In this document: piece after piece, positions 45,269-57,774 of the stretch | Numbering within the stretch: the stretch's first letter is position 1 | Layout of the letters: the number at the start of each line of letters is the position of its first letter | NCBI RefSeq assembly: GCF_963678635.1 | Contig: NC_087064.1 | Span: forward strand, 84,127,847 to 84,191,846 | Direction of reading: 5' to 3' | From: Symsagittifera roscoffensis | Taxonomy: Eukaryota; Xenacoelomorpha; Acoela; Convolutidae | DNA length: 64,000 nucleotides | Position numbers and translations under genes: made by a program | The notes under the pieces: model-generated | What the model was told of the DNA's origin: nothing | The model's input: the letters and a program-made list of their open reading frames with translations, nothing else | Database searches by the model: none

Positions 45269-47982
45269 AATATATATAAGTTTGCTAAGTTGAATTTATT
45301 CTGCTTTGATACAAATTATTGTAATTGTGTTAGTTATGGATCATGATTGGTTGTTTCTAAGTTTTTCACAGAGATAGTTTATCAAAAAAAAAGTTTAAAA
45401 AATACTTGTTGTGAACTGGTTCCACCCATCCGGTGTTTAGAAATTTTTTAAGGTTATTTTAAAGAGTCGCTCACCCCAGAGCTACTCCTAGTAAAAATTG
45501 AGCGTTGAGGGTTGGGATTTTAGCACATGGTAGGCATATGTACCAGAAGCGACGTTGTTCTGGTGGGTGAAGCCAGAGGAGTGTTTTACCGTCTCTTTGT
45601 TCTGGGATTGTTTCATTTGTTGATTGTTAGATTTTACTTGATTTTTTTGTCGTTGGTGTTTTGGTGTACTACTTCTGTAGTTTTGATTTTGTCGACTTGA
45701 ATATTGTGAGTTGTTTCGATACGTAGACTGAGAAAATTTTCTTGATCTGCTTTGATCTGAGTTGCTGTTTGTATTTTTAGAATTATCACGGGATCTAGTT
45801 TTATAATTAATTATTGTGCGGTCTATTGTCAGAATAGTTTTGTGAGTTATTGTAAGAGTAGTATCTATTTCGATTGCGGTCGTTTGTAGAAGTTCTTGAG
45901 CGGTCCTTGGGATAGTTTTTACTCCAACGGTTTGAATATGAGCAATTTTTATTATAAATTGAGTAATTATTTCTTTTAGAGTTCGATCTAGAGTAATTAT
46001 TTCTGTACTGATCCTTTTGACTATTTGATCTACTATATCGATTTTGTGAACAGTTTTGTGAATATCGTCGATCTAGTGGTCTTCCGCGAAAATTTTTAGA
46101 GCAGGGGGATTTTGATCTTTTAATATTATAGCTATTTGGGAGTGGGTTTCCTGAGCTTTTATTACTATGCAGGCCTTTGTTCAGAAAACTCTGGTCTTTT
46201 ATCATGTATTGGTAAAAAGGTATGTTTAGTTCTCTGTTTTTTGGTGGTCTATTTAAATTATCTTGTTGTTTGTGTCTACATTCAGCAATGCTATGTCCGA
46301 ATCTGCGACAATAGTTACACCATTTTTGAATGAAGGCTTGCCCTCAAAATTTGGATTCTTTTCATAGACGTTCAGGATTTCAGTAATTTTTTCTGCTAAT
46401 TCGTTGTCGAAGTCATGAATTTTGTCTAAATGGGAAGTAGTTGTTTGAACATTTTCTATTTTGGTAGCTTTAAATTTTCTTTTTCTTGTAGTTTCCTGAT
46501 GATTTCAACTTGTTCTAACTTGTCTACTAGTTTTTCGAAATCTATTTAAGATTCTCGGATTTATGATGCTTGTGATTCTTTTTATCAATTGTGGTGCTAA
46601 GGTCATCATTAGAATTTATCTCACTTTCATATTTTTGTAATCATAAGGATTGAAAGAATAAGTTGTGCGTACTAGGGTTTTGTTTCTTACTGCGATTTGT
46701 TTTATGGTTTCAATCGGAAGTCTACAACTTTCGTTGCACAAAACTTTTTGATGTTGTTTATTTCGTTCAGAGTCAAATGTTTTTGAATAACGTTGAGTCA
46801 ATAAATTTCAATCGGATTTAACTTCTAGTGGTGTTACTGAAAACCATTTTCGGGCTCCGCCATCGAGTGTGGTTTGCATCAGTGCTGTGCGATGTGAACC
46901 CATTTTTGATGAAGTGGTGTGTTTATAGGTTTCGGGCCTTTGTTTAGGATTAGGTTAGATTTAACAGCACTTCTAGTCGTCTTCTACTGAGTATCCAGAA
47001 TGTGTTGTTGTTGAAAAGATTGTTGTTGTAATTGCCTTGGTTGTTGAGAGTTTATGTAAGGTTCGAAAATCTCTGGTTGAAAATTATCAACTGGTTGAAC
47101 TATAGTATTCCAGTGATTTTTTGTTAATTGTTTTGTATTGTTGTTGGTTTTGATGAAAGTAATCTTCATCTTCAGAGGTGTCTGCTTGGTTTCTAATGAA
47201 TTGCTTGTTTTTCGGGTTGAGTTTTTATTTTGTTGAAAAAATGGATAGTTTTCAGTTCAATCTGTCTGAAGTTTTTTTGTCACTAAAAGTTACACATTGG
47301 GTTATTGGTTTTGGTGCCTGATGGATATAATTGTGTTTTTGAAAATGATTTTGTCTTGTATAGAGGGGTCGTGCTATTGGATAACTAATGTTATTATTTG
47401 CGAAAAAATCATAACTATGTCTTGCGAAGGTATTTCAAATTGTCTGTCCTTATTGTCATTATCGCTTTTTAGTTATTGGTCTATTTGTTTGTTATTCCAT
47501 TTGTAAATATTTTGGGACTGTTGAATGTAAGGTCACTGGTGGAAAAGGAGTTTTATTTTTTGTGTGGTGGTGTAAGTGTTGGATGAATAGGAGAGATAGT
47601 TTGTTGTGTTCTTATAGGTTGTGTTTCAACTAGTTCTTCGCTTTAAAAATGTGATGGAGTTTGCATATCTTTTTGTGTAAAATTTTTGGTACCGTTAAGG
47701 GTTTCCTGTGTATTGAGAAATGTTGAATTTAAATTTTTTTGCTTGTCCTTTGAATAAATTTTGCGTTATAATTTAAGGTTGTGGTGTCAGTTGTTAAAGG
47801 AGCTACTCTTAGATAATCTCTGTGTACGGATATACTTATAAATGCAGCACTTGAAATATCATTTACGATGTTAAAAAATAATACAGGGTCCTATACATAA
47901 TCTGTATTGTCTGCTAATATTGTTTCATCAATTGTCTGCAAATTTTTTTTCATCAATTGTCTGCTAATATTGTTTCATTTTT
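45269..47982 (-). repeat. Gag array B, tandem block 2
   Basis: 2714 bp, the counterpart of A block 2; both share TTTTGGTAGC near the start of the next unit. Gag pieces lie at 47169-46984 and 46801-46616. Confidence 0.85.
45807..46343 (-). CDS. gag: Gag nucleocapsid-type fragment (B2)
   Basis: The frame is intact here, whereas the corresponding block in cassette A carries the extra T. The A2 frameshift therefore arose after the cassettes separated, or B2 was converted from a sibling. Confidence 0.68.
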   Translation of the reverse strand, partial: GQAFIQKWCNYCRRFGHSIAECRHKQQDNLNRPPKNRELNIPFYQYMIKDQSFLNKGLHSNKSSGNPLPNSYNIKRSKSPCSKNFRGRPLDRRYSQNCSQNRYSRSNSQKDQYRNNYSRSNSKRNNYSIYNKNCSYSNRWSKNYPKDRSRTSTNDRNRNRYYSYNNSQNYSDNRPHNN

Positions 47983-50675
47983 AATATATATAAGTTTGCT
48001 AAGTTGAATTTATTCTGCTTTGATACAAATTATTGTAATTGTGTTAGTTATGGATCATGATTGGTTGTTTCTAAGTTTTTCACAGAGATAGTTTATCAAA
48101 AAAAAAGTTTAAAAAATACTTGTTTTGAACTGGTTCCACCCATCCGGTGTTTAGAAATTTTTTAAGGTTATTTTAAAGAATCGCTCACCCCAGAGCTACT
48201 CCTAGTAAAAATTGAGCGTTGAGGGTTGGGATTTTAGCACATGGTGGGCATATGTACCAGAAGCGACGTTGTTCTGGTGGGTGAAGCCAGAGGAGTGTTT
48301 TACCGTCTCTTTGTTCTGGGATTGTTTCATTTGTTGATTGTTAGATTTTACTTGATTTTTTGGTGTTTTGGTGTACTACTTCTGTAGTTTTGATTTTGTC
48401 GACTTGAATATTGTGAGTTGTTTCGATACGTAGACTGAGAAAATTTTCTTGATCTGCTTTGATCTGAGTTGCTGTTTGTATTTCTAGAATTATCACGGGA
48501 TCTAGTTTTATAATTAATTATTGTGCGGTCGATTGTCAGAATAGTTTTGTGAGTTATTGTAAGAGTAGTATCTATTTCGATTGCGGTCGTTTGTAGAAAT
48601 TCTTGAGCGGTCCTTGGGATAGTTTTTACTCCAACGGTTTGAATATGAGCAATTTTTATTATAAATTGAGTAATTACTTCTTTTAGAGTTCGATCTAGAG
48701 TAATTATTTCTGTACTGATCCTTTTGACTATTTGATCTACTATATCGATTTTGTGAACAGTTTTGTGAATATCGTCGATCTAGTGGTCTTCCGCGAAAAT
48801 TTTTAGAGCAGGGGGATTTTGATCTTTTAATATTATAGCTATTTGGGAGTGGGTTTCCTGAGCTTTTATTACTATGCAGGCCTTTGTTCAGAAAACTCTG
48901 GTCTTTTATCATGTATTGGTAAAAAGGTATGTTTGGTTCTCTGTTTTTTGGTGGTCTATTGAAATTATCTTGTTGTTTGTGTCTACATTCAGCAATGCTA
49001 TGTCCGAATCTGCGACAATAGTTACACCATTTTTGAATGAAGGCTTGCCCTCAAAATTTGGATTCTTTTCATAGACGTTCAGGATTTCAGTAATTTTTTC
49101 TGCTAATTCGTTGTCGAAGTCATGAATTTTGTCTAAATGGGAAGTAGTTGTTTGAACATTTTCTATTTTTGTAGCTTTAAATTTTCTTTTTCTTGTAGTT
49201 TCCTGATGATTTCAACTTCGAATTTTTCGAAATCTATTTAGGATTCTCGGATTTATGATGCTTGTGATTCTTTTTATTAATTGTGGTGCTAAGGTCATCA
49301 TTAGAATTTATCTCACTTTCATATTTTTGTAATCATAAGGATTGAAAGAATAAGTTTTGCGTACTAGGGTTTTGTTTCTTACTGCGATTTGTTTTATGGT
49401 TTCAATCGGAAGTCTACAACTTTCGTTGCACAAAACTTTTTGATGTTGTTTATTTCGTTCAGAGTCAAATGTTTTTGAATAACGTTGAGTCAATAAATTT
49501 CAATCGGATTTAACTTCTAGTGGTGTTACTGAAAACCATTTTCGGGCTCCGCCATCGAGTGTGGTTTGCATCAGTGCTGTGCGATGTGAACCCATTTTTG
49601 ATGAAGTGGTGTGTTTATAGGTTTCGGGCCTTTGTTTAGGATTAGGTTAGATTTAACAGCACTTCTAGTCGTCTTCTACTGAGTATCCAGAATCTGTTGT
49701 CGTTGAAAAGATTGTTGTTGTAATTGCCTTGGTTGTTGAGAGTTTATGTAAGGTTCGAAAATCTCTGGTTGAAAATTATCACCTGGTTGAACTATAGTAT
49801 TCCAGTGATTTTTTGTTAATTGCTTTGTATTGTTGTTGGTTTTGATGAAAGTAATCTTCATCTTCAGAGGTGTCTGCTTGGTTTCTAATGAATTGCTTGT
49901 TTTTCGGGTTGAGTTTTTATTTTGTTGAAAAAATGGATAGTTTTCAGTTCAATCTGTCTGAAGTTTTTTTGTCACTAAAAGTTACACATTGGGTTATTGG
50001 TTTTGGTGCCTGTTGGATATAATTGTGTTTTTGAAATTGATTTTGTGTTGTATAGAGGGGTCGTGCTATTGGATAACTAATGTTATTATTTGCAAAAAAA
50101 ATCATAACTATGTCTTGCGAAGGTATTTCAAATTGAGTGTCCTTATTGTCATTATCGCTTTTTAGTTATTGGTCTATTTGTTTGTTAATCCATATGTAAA
50201 TATTTTAGGACTGTTGATTGTAAGGTCACTGGTGGAAAAGGAGTTTTATTTTTTGTGTGGTGGTGTAAGTGTTGGATGAATAGGAGAGATAGTTTGTTGT
50301 GTTCTTATAGGTTGTGTTTCAACTAGTTCTTCGCTTTAAAAATGTGATAGAGTTTGCATATCTTTTTGTGTAAAACTTTTGGTACCGTTAAGGGTTTCCT
50401 TTGTATTGAGAAATGTTGAATTTAAACTTTTTTGCTTGTCCTTTGAATAAATTTTGCGTTATAATTTAAGGTTGTGGTGTCAGTTGTTAAAGGAGCTACT
50501 CTTAGATATTCTCTGTGTACGGATATACTTATAAATGCAGCACTTGAAATATCATTTACGATGTTAAAAAATAATACAGGGTCCTATACATAATCTGTAT
50601 TGTCTGCTAATATTGTTTCATCAATTGTCTGCAAATTTTTTTTCATCAATTGTCTGCTAATATTGTTTCATTTTT
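47983..50675 (-). repeat. Gag array B, tandem block 3
   Basis: 2693 bp. It carries a short deletion in the GTCGTTGGTGTTTTGG run near 48360 and the TTCGAATTTTTCGAAA deletion marker near 49215. The TTTTAGGACTG variant lies near 50203. Confidence 0.85.
48514..49050 (-). CDS. gag: Gag nucleocapsid-type fragment (B3)
   Basis: The 178-codon frame and CCHC motif are intact. It shares the Thr-to-Ile replacement in the tail with A3, supporting correspondence of these blocks. Confidence 0.68.
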   Translation of the reverse strand, partial: GQAFIQKWCNYCRRFGHSIAECRHKQQDNFNRPPKNREPNIPFYQYMIKDQSFLNKGLHSNKSSGNPLPNSYNIKRSKSPCSKNFRGRPLDRRYSQNCSQNRYSRSNSQKDQYRNNYSRSNSKRSNYSIYNKNCSYSNRWSKNYPKDRSRISTNDRNRNRYYSYNNSQNYSDNRPHNN

Positions 50676-53403
50676 AATATATATAAGTTTGCTAAGTTGA
50701 ATTTATTTTGCTTTGATACAAATTATTGTAATTGTGTTAGTTATGGATCATGATTGGTTGTTTCTAAGTTTTTCACAGAGATAGTTTATCAAAAAAAAAG
50801 TTTAAAAAATACTTGTTTTGAACTGGTTCCACCCATCCGGTGTTTAGAAATTTTTTAAAGTTATTTTAAAGAATCGCTCACCCCAGAGCTACTCTTAGTA
50901 AAAATTGAGCGTTGAGGGTTGGGATTTTAGCACATGGTGGGCATATGTACCAGAAGCGACGTTGTTCTGGTGGGTGAAGCCAGAGGAGTGTTTTACCGTC
51001 TCTTTGTTCTGGGATTGTTTCATTTGTTGATTGTTAGATTTTACTTGATTTTTTTGTCGTTGGTGTTTTGGTGTACTACTTCTGTAGTTTTGATTTTGTC
51101 GACTTGAATATTATGAGTTGTTTCGATACGTAGACTGAGAAAATTTTCTTGATCTGCTTTGATCTGAGTTGCTGTTTGTATTTCTAGAATTATCACGGGA
51201 TCTAGTTTTATAATTAATTATTGTACGGTCTATTGTCAGAATAGTTTTGTGAGTTATTGTAAGAGTAGTATCTATTTCGATTGCGGTCGTTTGTAGAAGT
51301 TCTTGAGCGGTCCTTGGGATAGTTTTTACTCCAACGGTTTGAATATGAGCAATTTTTATTATAAATTGAGTAATTACTTCTTTTAGAGTTCGATCTAGAG
51401 TAATTATTTCTGTACTGATCCTTTTGACTATTTGATCTACTATATCGATTTTGTGAACAGTTTTGTGAATATCGTCGATCTAGTGGTCTTCCGCGAAAAT
51501 TTTTAAAGCAGGGGGATTTTGATCTTTTAATATTATAGCTATTTGGGAGTGGGTTTCCTGAGCTTTTATTACTATGCAGGCCTTTGTTCAGAAAACTCTG
51601 GTCTTTTATCATGTATTGGTAAAAAGGTATGTTTGGTTCTCTGTTTTTTGGTGGTCTATTTAAATTATCTTGTTGTTTGTGTCTACATTCAGCAATTCTA
51701 TGTCCGAATCTGCGACAATAGTTACACCATTTTTGAATGGAGGCTTGCCCTCAAAATTTGGATTCTTTTCATAGACGTCAGGATTTCAGTAATTTTTTCT
51801 GCTAATTCGTTGTCGAAGTCATGAATTTTGTCTAAATGGGAAGTAGTTGTTTGAACATTTTCTATTTTTGTAGCTTTAAATTTTCTTTTTCTTGTAGTTT
51901 CCTGATGATTTGAACTTGTTCTAACTTGTCTACTAGTTTTTCGAAATCTATTTAGGATTCTCGGATTTATGATGCTTGTGATTCTTTTTATTAATTGTGG
52001 TGCTAAGGTCATCATTAGAATTTATCTCAGTTTCATATTTTTGTAATCATAAGGATTGAAAGAATAAGTTTTGCGTACTAGGGTTTTGTTTCTTACTGCG
52101 ATTTGTTTTATGGTTTCAATCGGAAGTCTACAACTTTCGTTGCACAAAACTTTTTGATGTTGTTTATTTCGTTCAGAGTCAAATGTTTTTGAATAACGTT
52201 GAGTCAATAAATTTCAATCGGATTTAACTTCTAGTGGTGTTACTGAAAACCATTTTCGGGCTCCGCCATCGAGTGTGGTTTGCATCAGTGCTGTGCGATG
52301 TGAACCCATTTTTGATGAAGTGGTGTGTTTATAGGTTTCGGGCCTTTGTTTAGGATTAGGTTAGATTTAACAGCACTTCTAGTCGTCTTCTACTGAGTAT
52401 CCAGAATCTGTTGTCGTTGAAAAGATTGTTGTTGTAATTGCCTTGGTTGTTGAGAGTTTATGTAAGGTTCGAAAATCTCTGGTTGAAAATTATCACCTGG
52501 TTGAACTATAGTATTCCAGTGATTTTTTGTTAATTGCTTTGTATTGTTGTTGGTTTTGATGAAAGTAATCTTCATCTTCAGAGGTGTCTGCTTGGTTTCT
52601 AATGAATTGCTTGTTTTTCGGGTTGAGTTTTTATTTTGTTGAAAAGATGGATAGTTTTCAGTTCAATCTGTCTGAAGTTTTTTTGTCACTAAAAGTTACA
52701 CATTGGGTTATTGGTTTTGGTGCCTGTTGGATATAATTGTGTTTTTGAAATTGATTTTGTGTTGTATAGAGGGGTCGTGCTATTGGATAACTAATGTTAT
52801 TATTTGCGAAAAAATCATAATTATGTCTTGCGAAGGTATTTCAAATTGAGTGTCCTTTTTGTCATTATCGCTTTTTAGTTATTGGTCTATTTGTTCGTTA
52901 ATCCATATTTAAATATTTTGGGACGACTGATGAATTGACTGTTGATTGTAAGGTTACTGGTGGAAAAGGAGTTTTTTTTTTGTGTGGTGGTGTAAGTGTT
53001 GGATGAATAGGAGAGATAGTTTGTTGTGTTCTTATAGGTTGTGTTTCAACTAGTTCTTCGCTTTAAAAATGTGATGGAGTTTGCATATCTTTTTGTGTAA
53101 AATTTTTGGTACCGTTAAGGGTTTCCTGTGTATTGAGAAATGTTGAATTTAAACTTTTTTGCTTGTCCTTTGAATAAATTTTGCGTTATAATTTAAGGTT
53201 GTGGTGTCAGTTGTTAAAGGAGCTACTCTTAGATAATCTCTGTGTACGGATATACTTATAAATGCAGCACTTGAAATATCATTTACGATGTTAAAAAAAT
53301 AATACAGGGTCCTATACATAATCTGTATTGTCTGCTAATATTGTTTCATCAATTGTCTGCAAATTTGTTTTCATCAATTGTCTGCTAATATTGTTTCATT
53401 TTT
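50676..53403 (-). repeat. Gag array B, tandem block 4 (extra block)
   Basis: 2728 bp, ending at the single-copy 5' part. It lacks the TTCGAA deletion marker (full-length text near 51915) and carries the ACGACTGATGAATTG segment near 52924. This block accounts for the length difference between cassettes A and B. Confidence 0.85.
51214..51750 (-). CDS. gag: Gag nucleocapsid-type fragment (B4)
   Basis: The frame is intact. Within the knuckle the residue after His is Arg rather than Ser, while the three Cys and the His are kept. A one-base deletion just upstream (GACGTCAGG for GACGTTCAGG, 51778) opens a 97-codon frame at 51722-52015 that joins the normally separate upstream Gag helix segment. Confidence 0.66.
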   Translation of the reverse strand, partial: GQASIQKWCNYCRRFGHRIAECRHKQQDNLNRPPKNREPNIPFYQYMIKDQSFLNKGLHSNKSSGNPLPNSYNIKRSKSPCFKNFRGRPLDRRYSQNCSQNRYSRSNSQKDQYRNNYSRSNSKRSNYSIYNKNCSYSNRWSKNYPKDRSRTSTNDRNRNRYYSYNNSQNYSDNRPYNN

Positions 53404-54690
53404 TTGCTTGTGAATTCAGGTCTACATTGTGTTAGAAATTATTCATGATGAACCTGGCTATGATTCTTTGTAGGTTAGTTTTAATTAATTGTGATATTTC
53501 CTGTCTTACTATTGCGTGTCGAGATGTTTGCGGTGGTTATACACAAAAATTTTCACATTCAAACATAGCTATAAATAATAGAAAAACATCAGTTGTGAAA
53601 ATTGATATTGCTTTTTGTGATTTTTGATGTTGAATATTTTTGATATTGTTAAGAAATTTAAATCTCCATCATCTGTTTGTTATCAATGTGATGGTTGGTT
53701 TGATGATTTTGGTGGTAGAAAATCAAAAATAAATATGCCGTAATGTCGAGTGATAATTTGGATTTCTGGCAGGTAGTGATCAAGTATTTGTTCTTTAGTT
53801 TTACTTCAGGAAATTCTTGTTCACTTGAATTATTTCGTTTTTGAAATGATTTTACGATTAAATTGTGGCAAAGTTGTACTTGTCCTCATGCAGGATCGCT
53901 TTGTGGATTCACGACAAAAGGAAAGGTAGAGTTGTCAAAATTATCATCGTATTGAATGATTTTTTGTGGGATATTACAGTTAATGTGTAATTTTCACTGT
54001 GTTCTAATGGTTGATTCCAATTATAGAGTCTTAGTGGTTTGCGAAGATATAAGTTTTTTTAATCTACGTTTACTTTTAATAGATGATGCTGTTGTGGAAT
54101 CGGATTCTGAGAAAAATCTCTGATTTTCTACTGCTTTACTTTTGTTGTGGATTAGATTGTGCAGGTTTTGAAGTTCTTGTATTGAACCAGACTGCGTTCC
54201 GTTTTCTGGAAAACTTTGACTCAAGGCCTTTTTTTGTGATTACTGCCTTCTTTTTACTTTTTTTTCGATCCGATTTATCCTATATCTTGTTTATGCGCTG
54301 TAACAAGATCGTTACTTTCTTCTCTTCATAAACATTTATGAAAATTTTTGTTTGTTTGTTTCGTATATTATCTCTTGACATAAGTGTTAGAGTGTCGTGT
54401 GCAAAATCCATGGGTTAGTTTTTTTCCCTAAACTGTTAGTCCTTACAGTTTTTGAGGTTATCTGAATCCTGCGGGACAGATTGTCGAGTATCGACGGGTT
54501 GTAGAGAGGGTATATCATTTCGCTAGAATGATATTATACTTTCTGAAGAGGTTAAGTATTTTAAGAAACTTAATCTTACTTAGGTTCTGATTTGTGAATA
54601 ATAGTTTCTGATTTCTCAAGGATTGGAGAATAGTAATTCAATCCACAAGTTTCAGGTATAATTAGAACACAAGTAAATCTTTTGATACCA
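53404..54690 (-). mobile_element. gag: Single-copy 5' internal part of the retroelement (cassette B)
   Basis: 1287 bp, the same length as in cassette A. It has the MSQSFPENGTQ frame at 54224-54021 and PBS-like TGGTATCAAAAG at 54690-54679. Confidence 0.6.
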
Positions 54691-55342
54691 TGTTAAATCT
54701 TACTAACTTTAATATTTGTTTTTGCCTGTGTTGATTAAGAGAAGGTGCTCAAGTGAAGGATGGGTAACCGAAGTTCTTCACTGTTCTTCGAAGTATCTTA
54801 ATTATAATGGTTAGTTATTTGGATAACTTCAAATAGGCCTGGGTCGTTTGTAAGTTTAGGAGAATAAATCGTTGTTTGAAGTCTTTATACACCAGTATTA
54901 TGAGGTAGGGAAATTAAACTTGTTCCAATTGATCCAAGGAAATGATTTTAAAATGATTTAAAATTTAATAGTAAGTTGAAAAATTAAAGATCTATAGATA
55001 ACCTTGATGATCTGGTTTAAGGAAACCTTAGGTTGTTAAAACAACGATAGGCCTTGACAAGTTCTAAATTAAAAGGTTAAAGGTTAAGAAAAGGCTGGAG
55101 TTTTAAGAAATTTTTTTTTAAAGTTGAAAGATATTAGTTTTTGAGTGATTGTGCTATATCTTAGAAGAAGAAACAACTAAGCACGATGAATGAGAACAGG
55201 AGTTCTTCGTGATCAGAACATGAGTCCTTGAGAAGCAAGGAACTTTTTATTTTTTTGATGAAAACATTTTATATTTACACACTAACTAATTTTTGTATAC
55301 TTTATTCAATTATTTCAATTTTACGAAAGTTTTAGAGTTACA
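54691..55342 (-). mobile_element. LTR of the retroelement (cassette B / C junction)
   Basis: 652 bp with canonical ends on the minus strand: TGTAAC at 55342 and TTAACA next to the PBS. TATAAA is on the minus strand at 55273-55268. It is nearly identical to the LTR at 32093-32744 and likewise abuts the kinase exon. Confidence 0.77.
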
Positions 55343-56173
55343 GTCATAAATAATCATTCCGAGAGAGTAAATGTCGATTTTATTGTTGAAAATCTCGCGT
55401 CCTTCGTCTTGGAGGATCTCAGGAGCCATGTACTGGGGAGTTCCTGGTCTCCCCAACATCTGCTCGCCAATTTCTTTTTGTGTCATTCCGTAATCACTGA
55501 GTCTGACCAAACAGGTGTTTTTAAGAGGTAGATCCCGCATCATTCGATGAGGTGCCGGAAAGCTCCAGACCAAAACATTCGCTGGCTTTAAATCACGATG
55601 GACGTACGAGTGCTCATGTAAATAGGAAAGTGCACTTGCTAGTTGAAAGATGATGTCTTTAACAACAGGAGGTGGTAGCAAAGAGTTTTCGCTCCTGAAA
55701 ATCTCCAGTTGAGCAGCTAAGTCACCCATTGGTGCAACATCCAGAATTAGAGCAATGGGCGACAAGCTAGCTCCGTAGAAGGAAACAATGTATGGATGTT
55801 GCAGTTCCATTAAAACCGATGCTTCTTTCCGAAGTTCCACGTACGCTTCAGCAATTTTGAACGAGGGGTCAAACATCCAGAGTTTCTGATTACTAACAAT
55901 AGCGTCTTTATCGCCTATAGGTGCCTGGAACCTCTCTTCGACGTTGATTGGCTGATAAACTTTATGTGCAACCGGGATCCGTTCCTCCACTCTCCCTGAG
56001 GGGTCCGAGATGTAACCGCTGAACACGGCGCCGAAACACCCCTGGCCGAGATACCTCTCGAGCTCGACCAAATTACTTGGCAGGACTTTGTCTGGTGGAA
56101 GGTCAATGAAGAGAAAATTAGGAGCGACTTCGTCAATCGCGAACTCCCAGTGAATTGGACAGCTCAGGTTGAC
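55310..56173 (-). pseudogene. LRRK: LRRK copy C kinase exon, truncated by LTR
   Basis: The same 253-codon truncated frame as copy B, with the same LTR-encoded tail. It has Tyr at 242 as in copy A and Ala at 120 as in copy B. Catalytic motifs through APE are intact, and the rest of the C-lobe and WD40 are absent. Confidence 0.85.
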
Positions 56174-57383
56174 CTACAAAAATTGTTCTATGATCTCTCG
56201 GCTATGGTGTCTTCATAACTGAACTCAATATGTCGTTTAAGAGAATGAAAATGAGAGTATTGAAACCAAAAGTTTTCATAAGGTATCAATTGGTATCTTT
56301 GGTACAATATATTACCACATAGTTTGGTCACAGTCAAGTCATCGAAAAACAAGTGGTGATTAAAATTTTTACAACATAATTTAAAAAAAAAATGCAATAA
56401 TATAATTGTTTGGGTCCATGACTAAATTCATTTTTAACAAAAATAAACCAAAAGTTGCGTGTAGTTCTTAAGCAGAGGCACAATTGTAGTTCTCCGTAAA
56501 AAGCATTTGAGCTTATACGGGTCCTTTCCCTCGCGATAATTGTAATAATAATCATAATAAATTGTTTGCAATGTAGATTCTATTCACTGTAAAATTTACT
56601 ACATTTACAACCTCATGAAATCTCTTTGCGAGAACGCCGTGGAACTTTGCAGCCCGTTTTCAGGCGCCTCTGATCCTGCTATGACTTCTGTTGGTTTTTA
56701 ACGTCAATAGTTAATCAAGATCAATGAAAATGATTTCAGTGAAAGAAAAAGTTTAAAGCGGAAAAGAGGGAAATTTCAGCAGTATACCTACTTATGACAG
56801 CAAATGTTCTTTTTTAAAATGTTATTTCTACTCAAAAATGAGTTCAACCAGTTGATAATTTCCTAGAAGAAAATTGCCCAAAAACTCATGATTGAAGATT
56901 TGTATTTGATATTCTGTGCAGCTCTGAATCCTGGTTACAAAATCTGGGTAGTATTTTCTAATTCTAGCAATTATCGAAGTTTTTTTTTATTACCTATCGA
57001 ATGCTCTCTTATTCAAAAATGTATTTAAATTTTTCTCAGTTACAGCTTCCTAGACAATGGTCGATATCCACTCTGTTCTCAAAACCTTTTTATGGTAACT
57101 TTAATAATTCATAGATATGTAATTCCTTTACGAAGTATATTTTTCGTTTTTGTCTTATTTCTTCGATGCTTTCATTTCTTCTCTTAAAACAGATAATTTT
57201 TATAAGCCGTTTGATTTTAAGTTCAACTGTTTCTAATTTTGTTTTGTCTGTTGACGAATAAGCCAAAACCTCGTACTGAAAATGTTCTTATATGTTTTTT
57301 AATTCATGCAATAATGAAAAACAAATCACTCGAATGATTGTCAAATGATTAGCCTTTGCTTGGGCTTTAGTGTTTGCACCCAC
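56174..57383 (-). other. LRRK copy C intron
   Basis: Counterpart of 13678-14886. Nothing additional is recognised. Confidence 0.65.
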
Positions 57384-57543
57384 CTGGCTGGAGTAGGCTA
57401 GCAGCAAAATCTCCTCCTCCACGAAACAGTGCAGTCTGGGAAACATGGTGTCCGCAACAAAGGATCTCTTTGTGCTTTTGCGCATGGACATGGTATGGGT
57501 GAACCTCACACTGGAACTGGGCATTGATGCAGCTGATCCATAC
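57384..57543 (-). CDS. LRRK: LRRK copy C linker exon (CFVEEEILLLAYSSQ)
   Basis: 160 bp, splice sites intact. A private change turns the Cys of LLLACSSQ into Tyr. That Cys is close to the CPxH element, so a metal-binding role, if any, could be affected. Confidence 0.7.
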
Positions 57544-57624
57544 CTAAATCGTAAATAACAGGCCAACTAAAAAGGCGATTTTTAATACAATAGAATAATG
57601 AACAAGGCGTGAGTTGGCACTTAC

Positions 57625-57774
57625 TCTGAGTAAATGGTGCCGATGGAGCCGGCGGAGTAGCGGGGCATGGCGGTGGGGTACTGCTGCTGGGGGTGCTCCT
57701 GGTCTATTCCGTGGTACTCTCTCCAGTCTCGGCTGTAATCTAAGGTGTCCGAAACTATGGCCGAAGTGTATCTT
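57625..57774 (-). CDS. LRRK: LRRK copy C Tyr/Gln-rich linker exon
   Basis: 150 bp. It shares the F-to-L change with copy B and has a private Ala-to-Ser (IVADT to IVSDT). Splice sites are conserved. Confidence 0.7.

Larger units (their letters stand above)
32745..55342. repeat. Segmental tandem duplication, cassette B (22,598 bp)
   Basis: The complete cassette between two identical kinase/LTR junctions. It is 2,700 bp longer than cassette A, accounted for by four rather than three complete gag blocks. Exon, intron and MITE order are unchanged. Confidence 0.93.
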
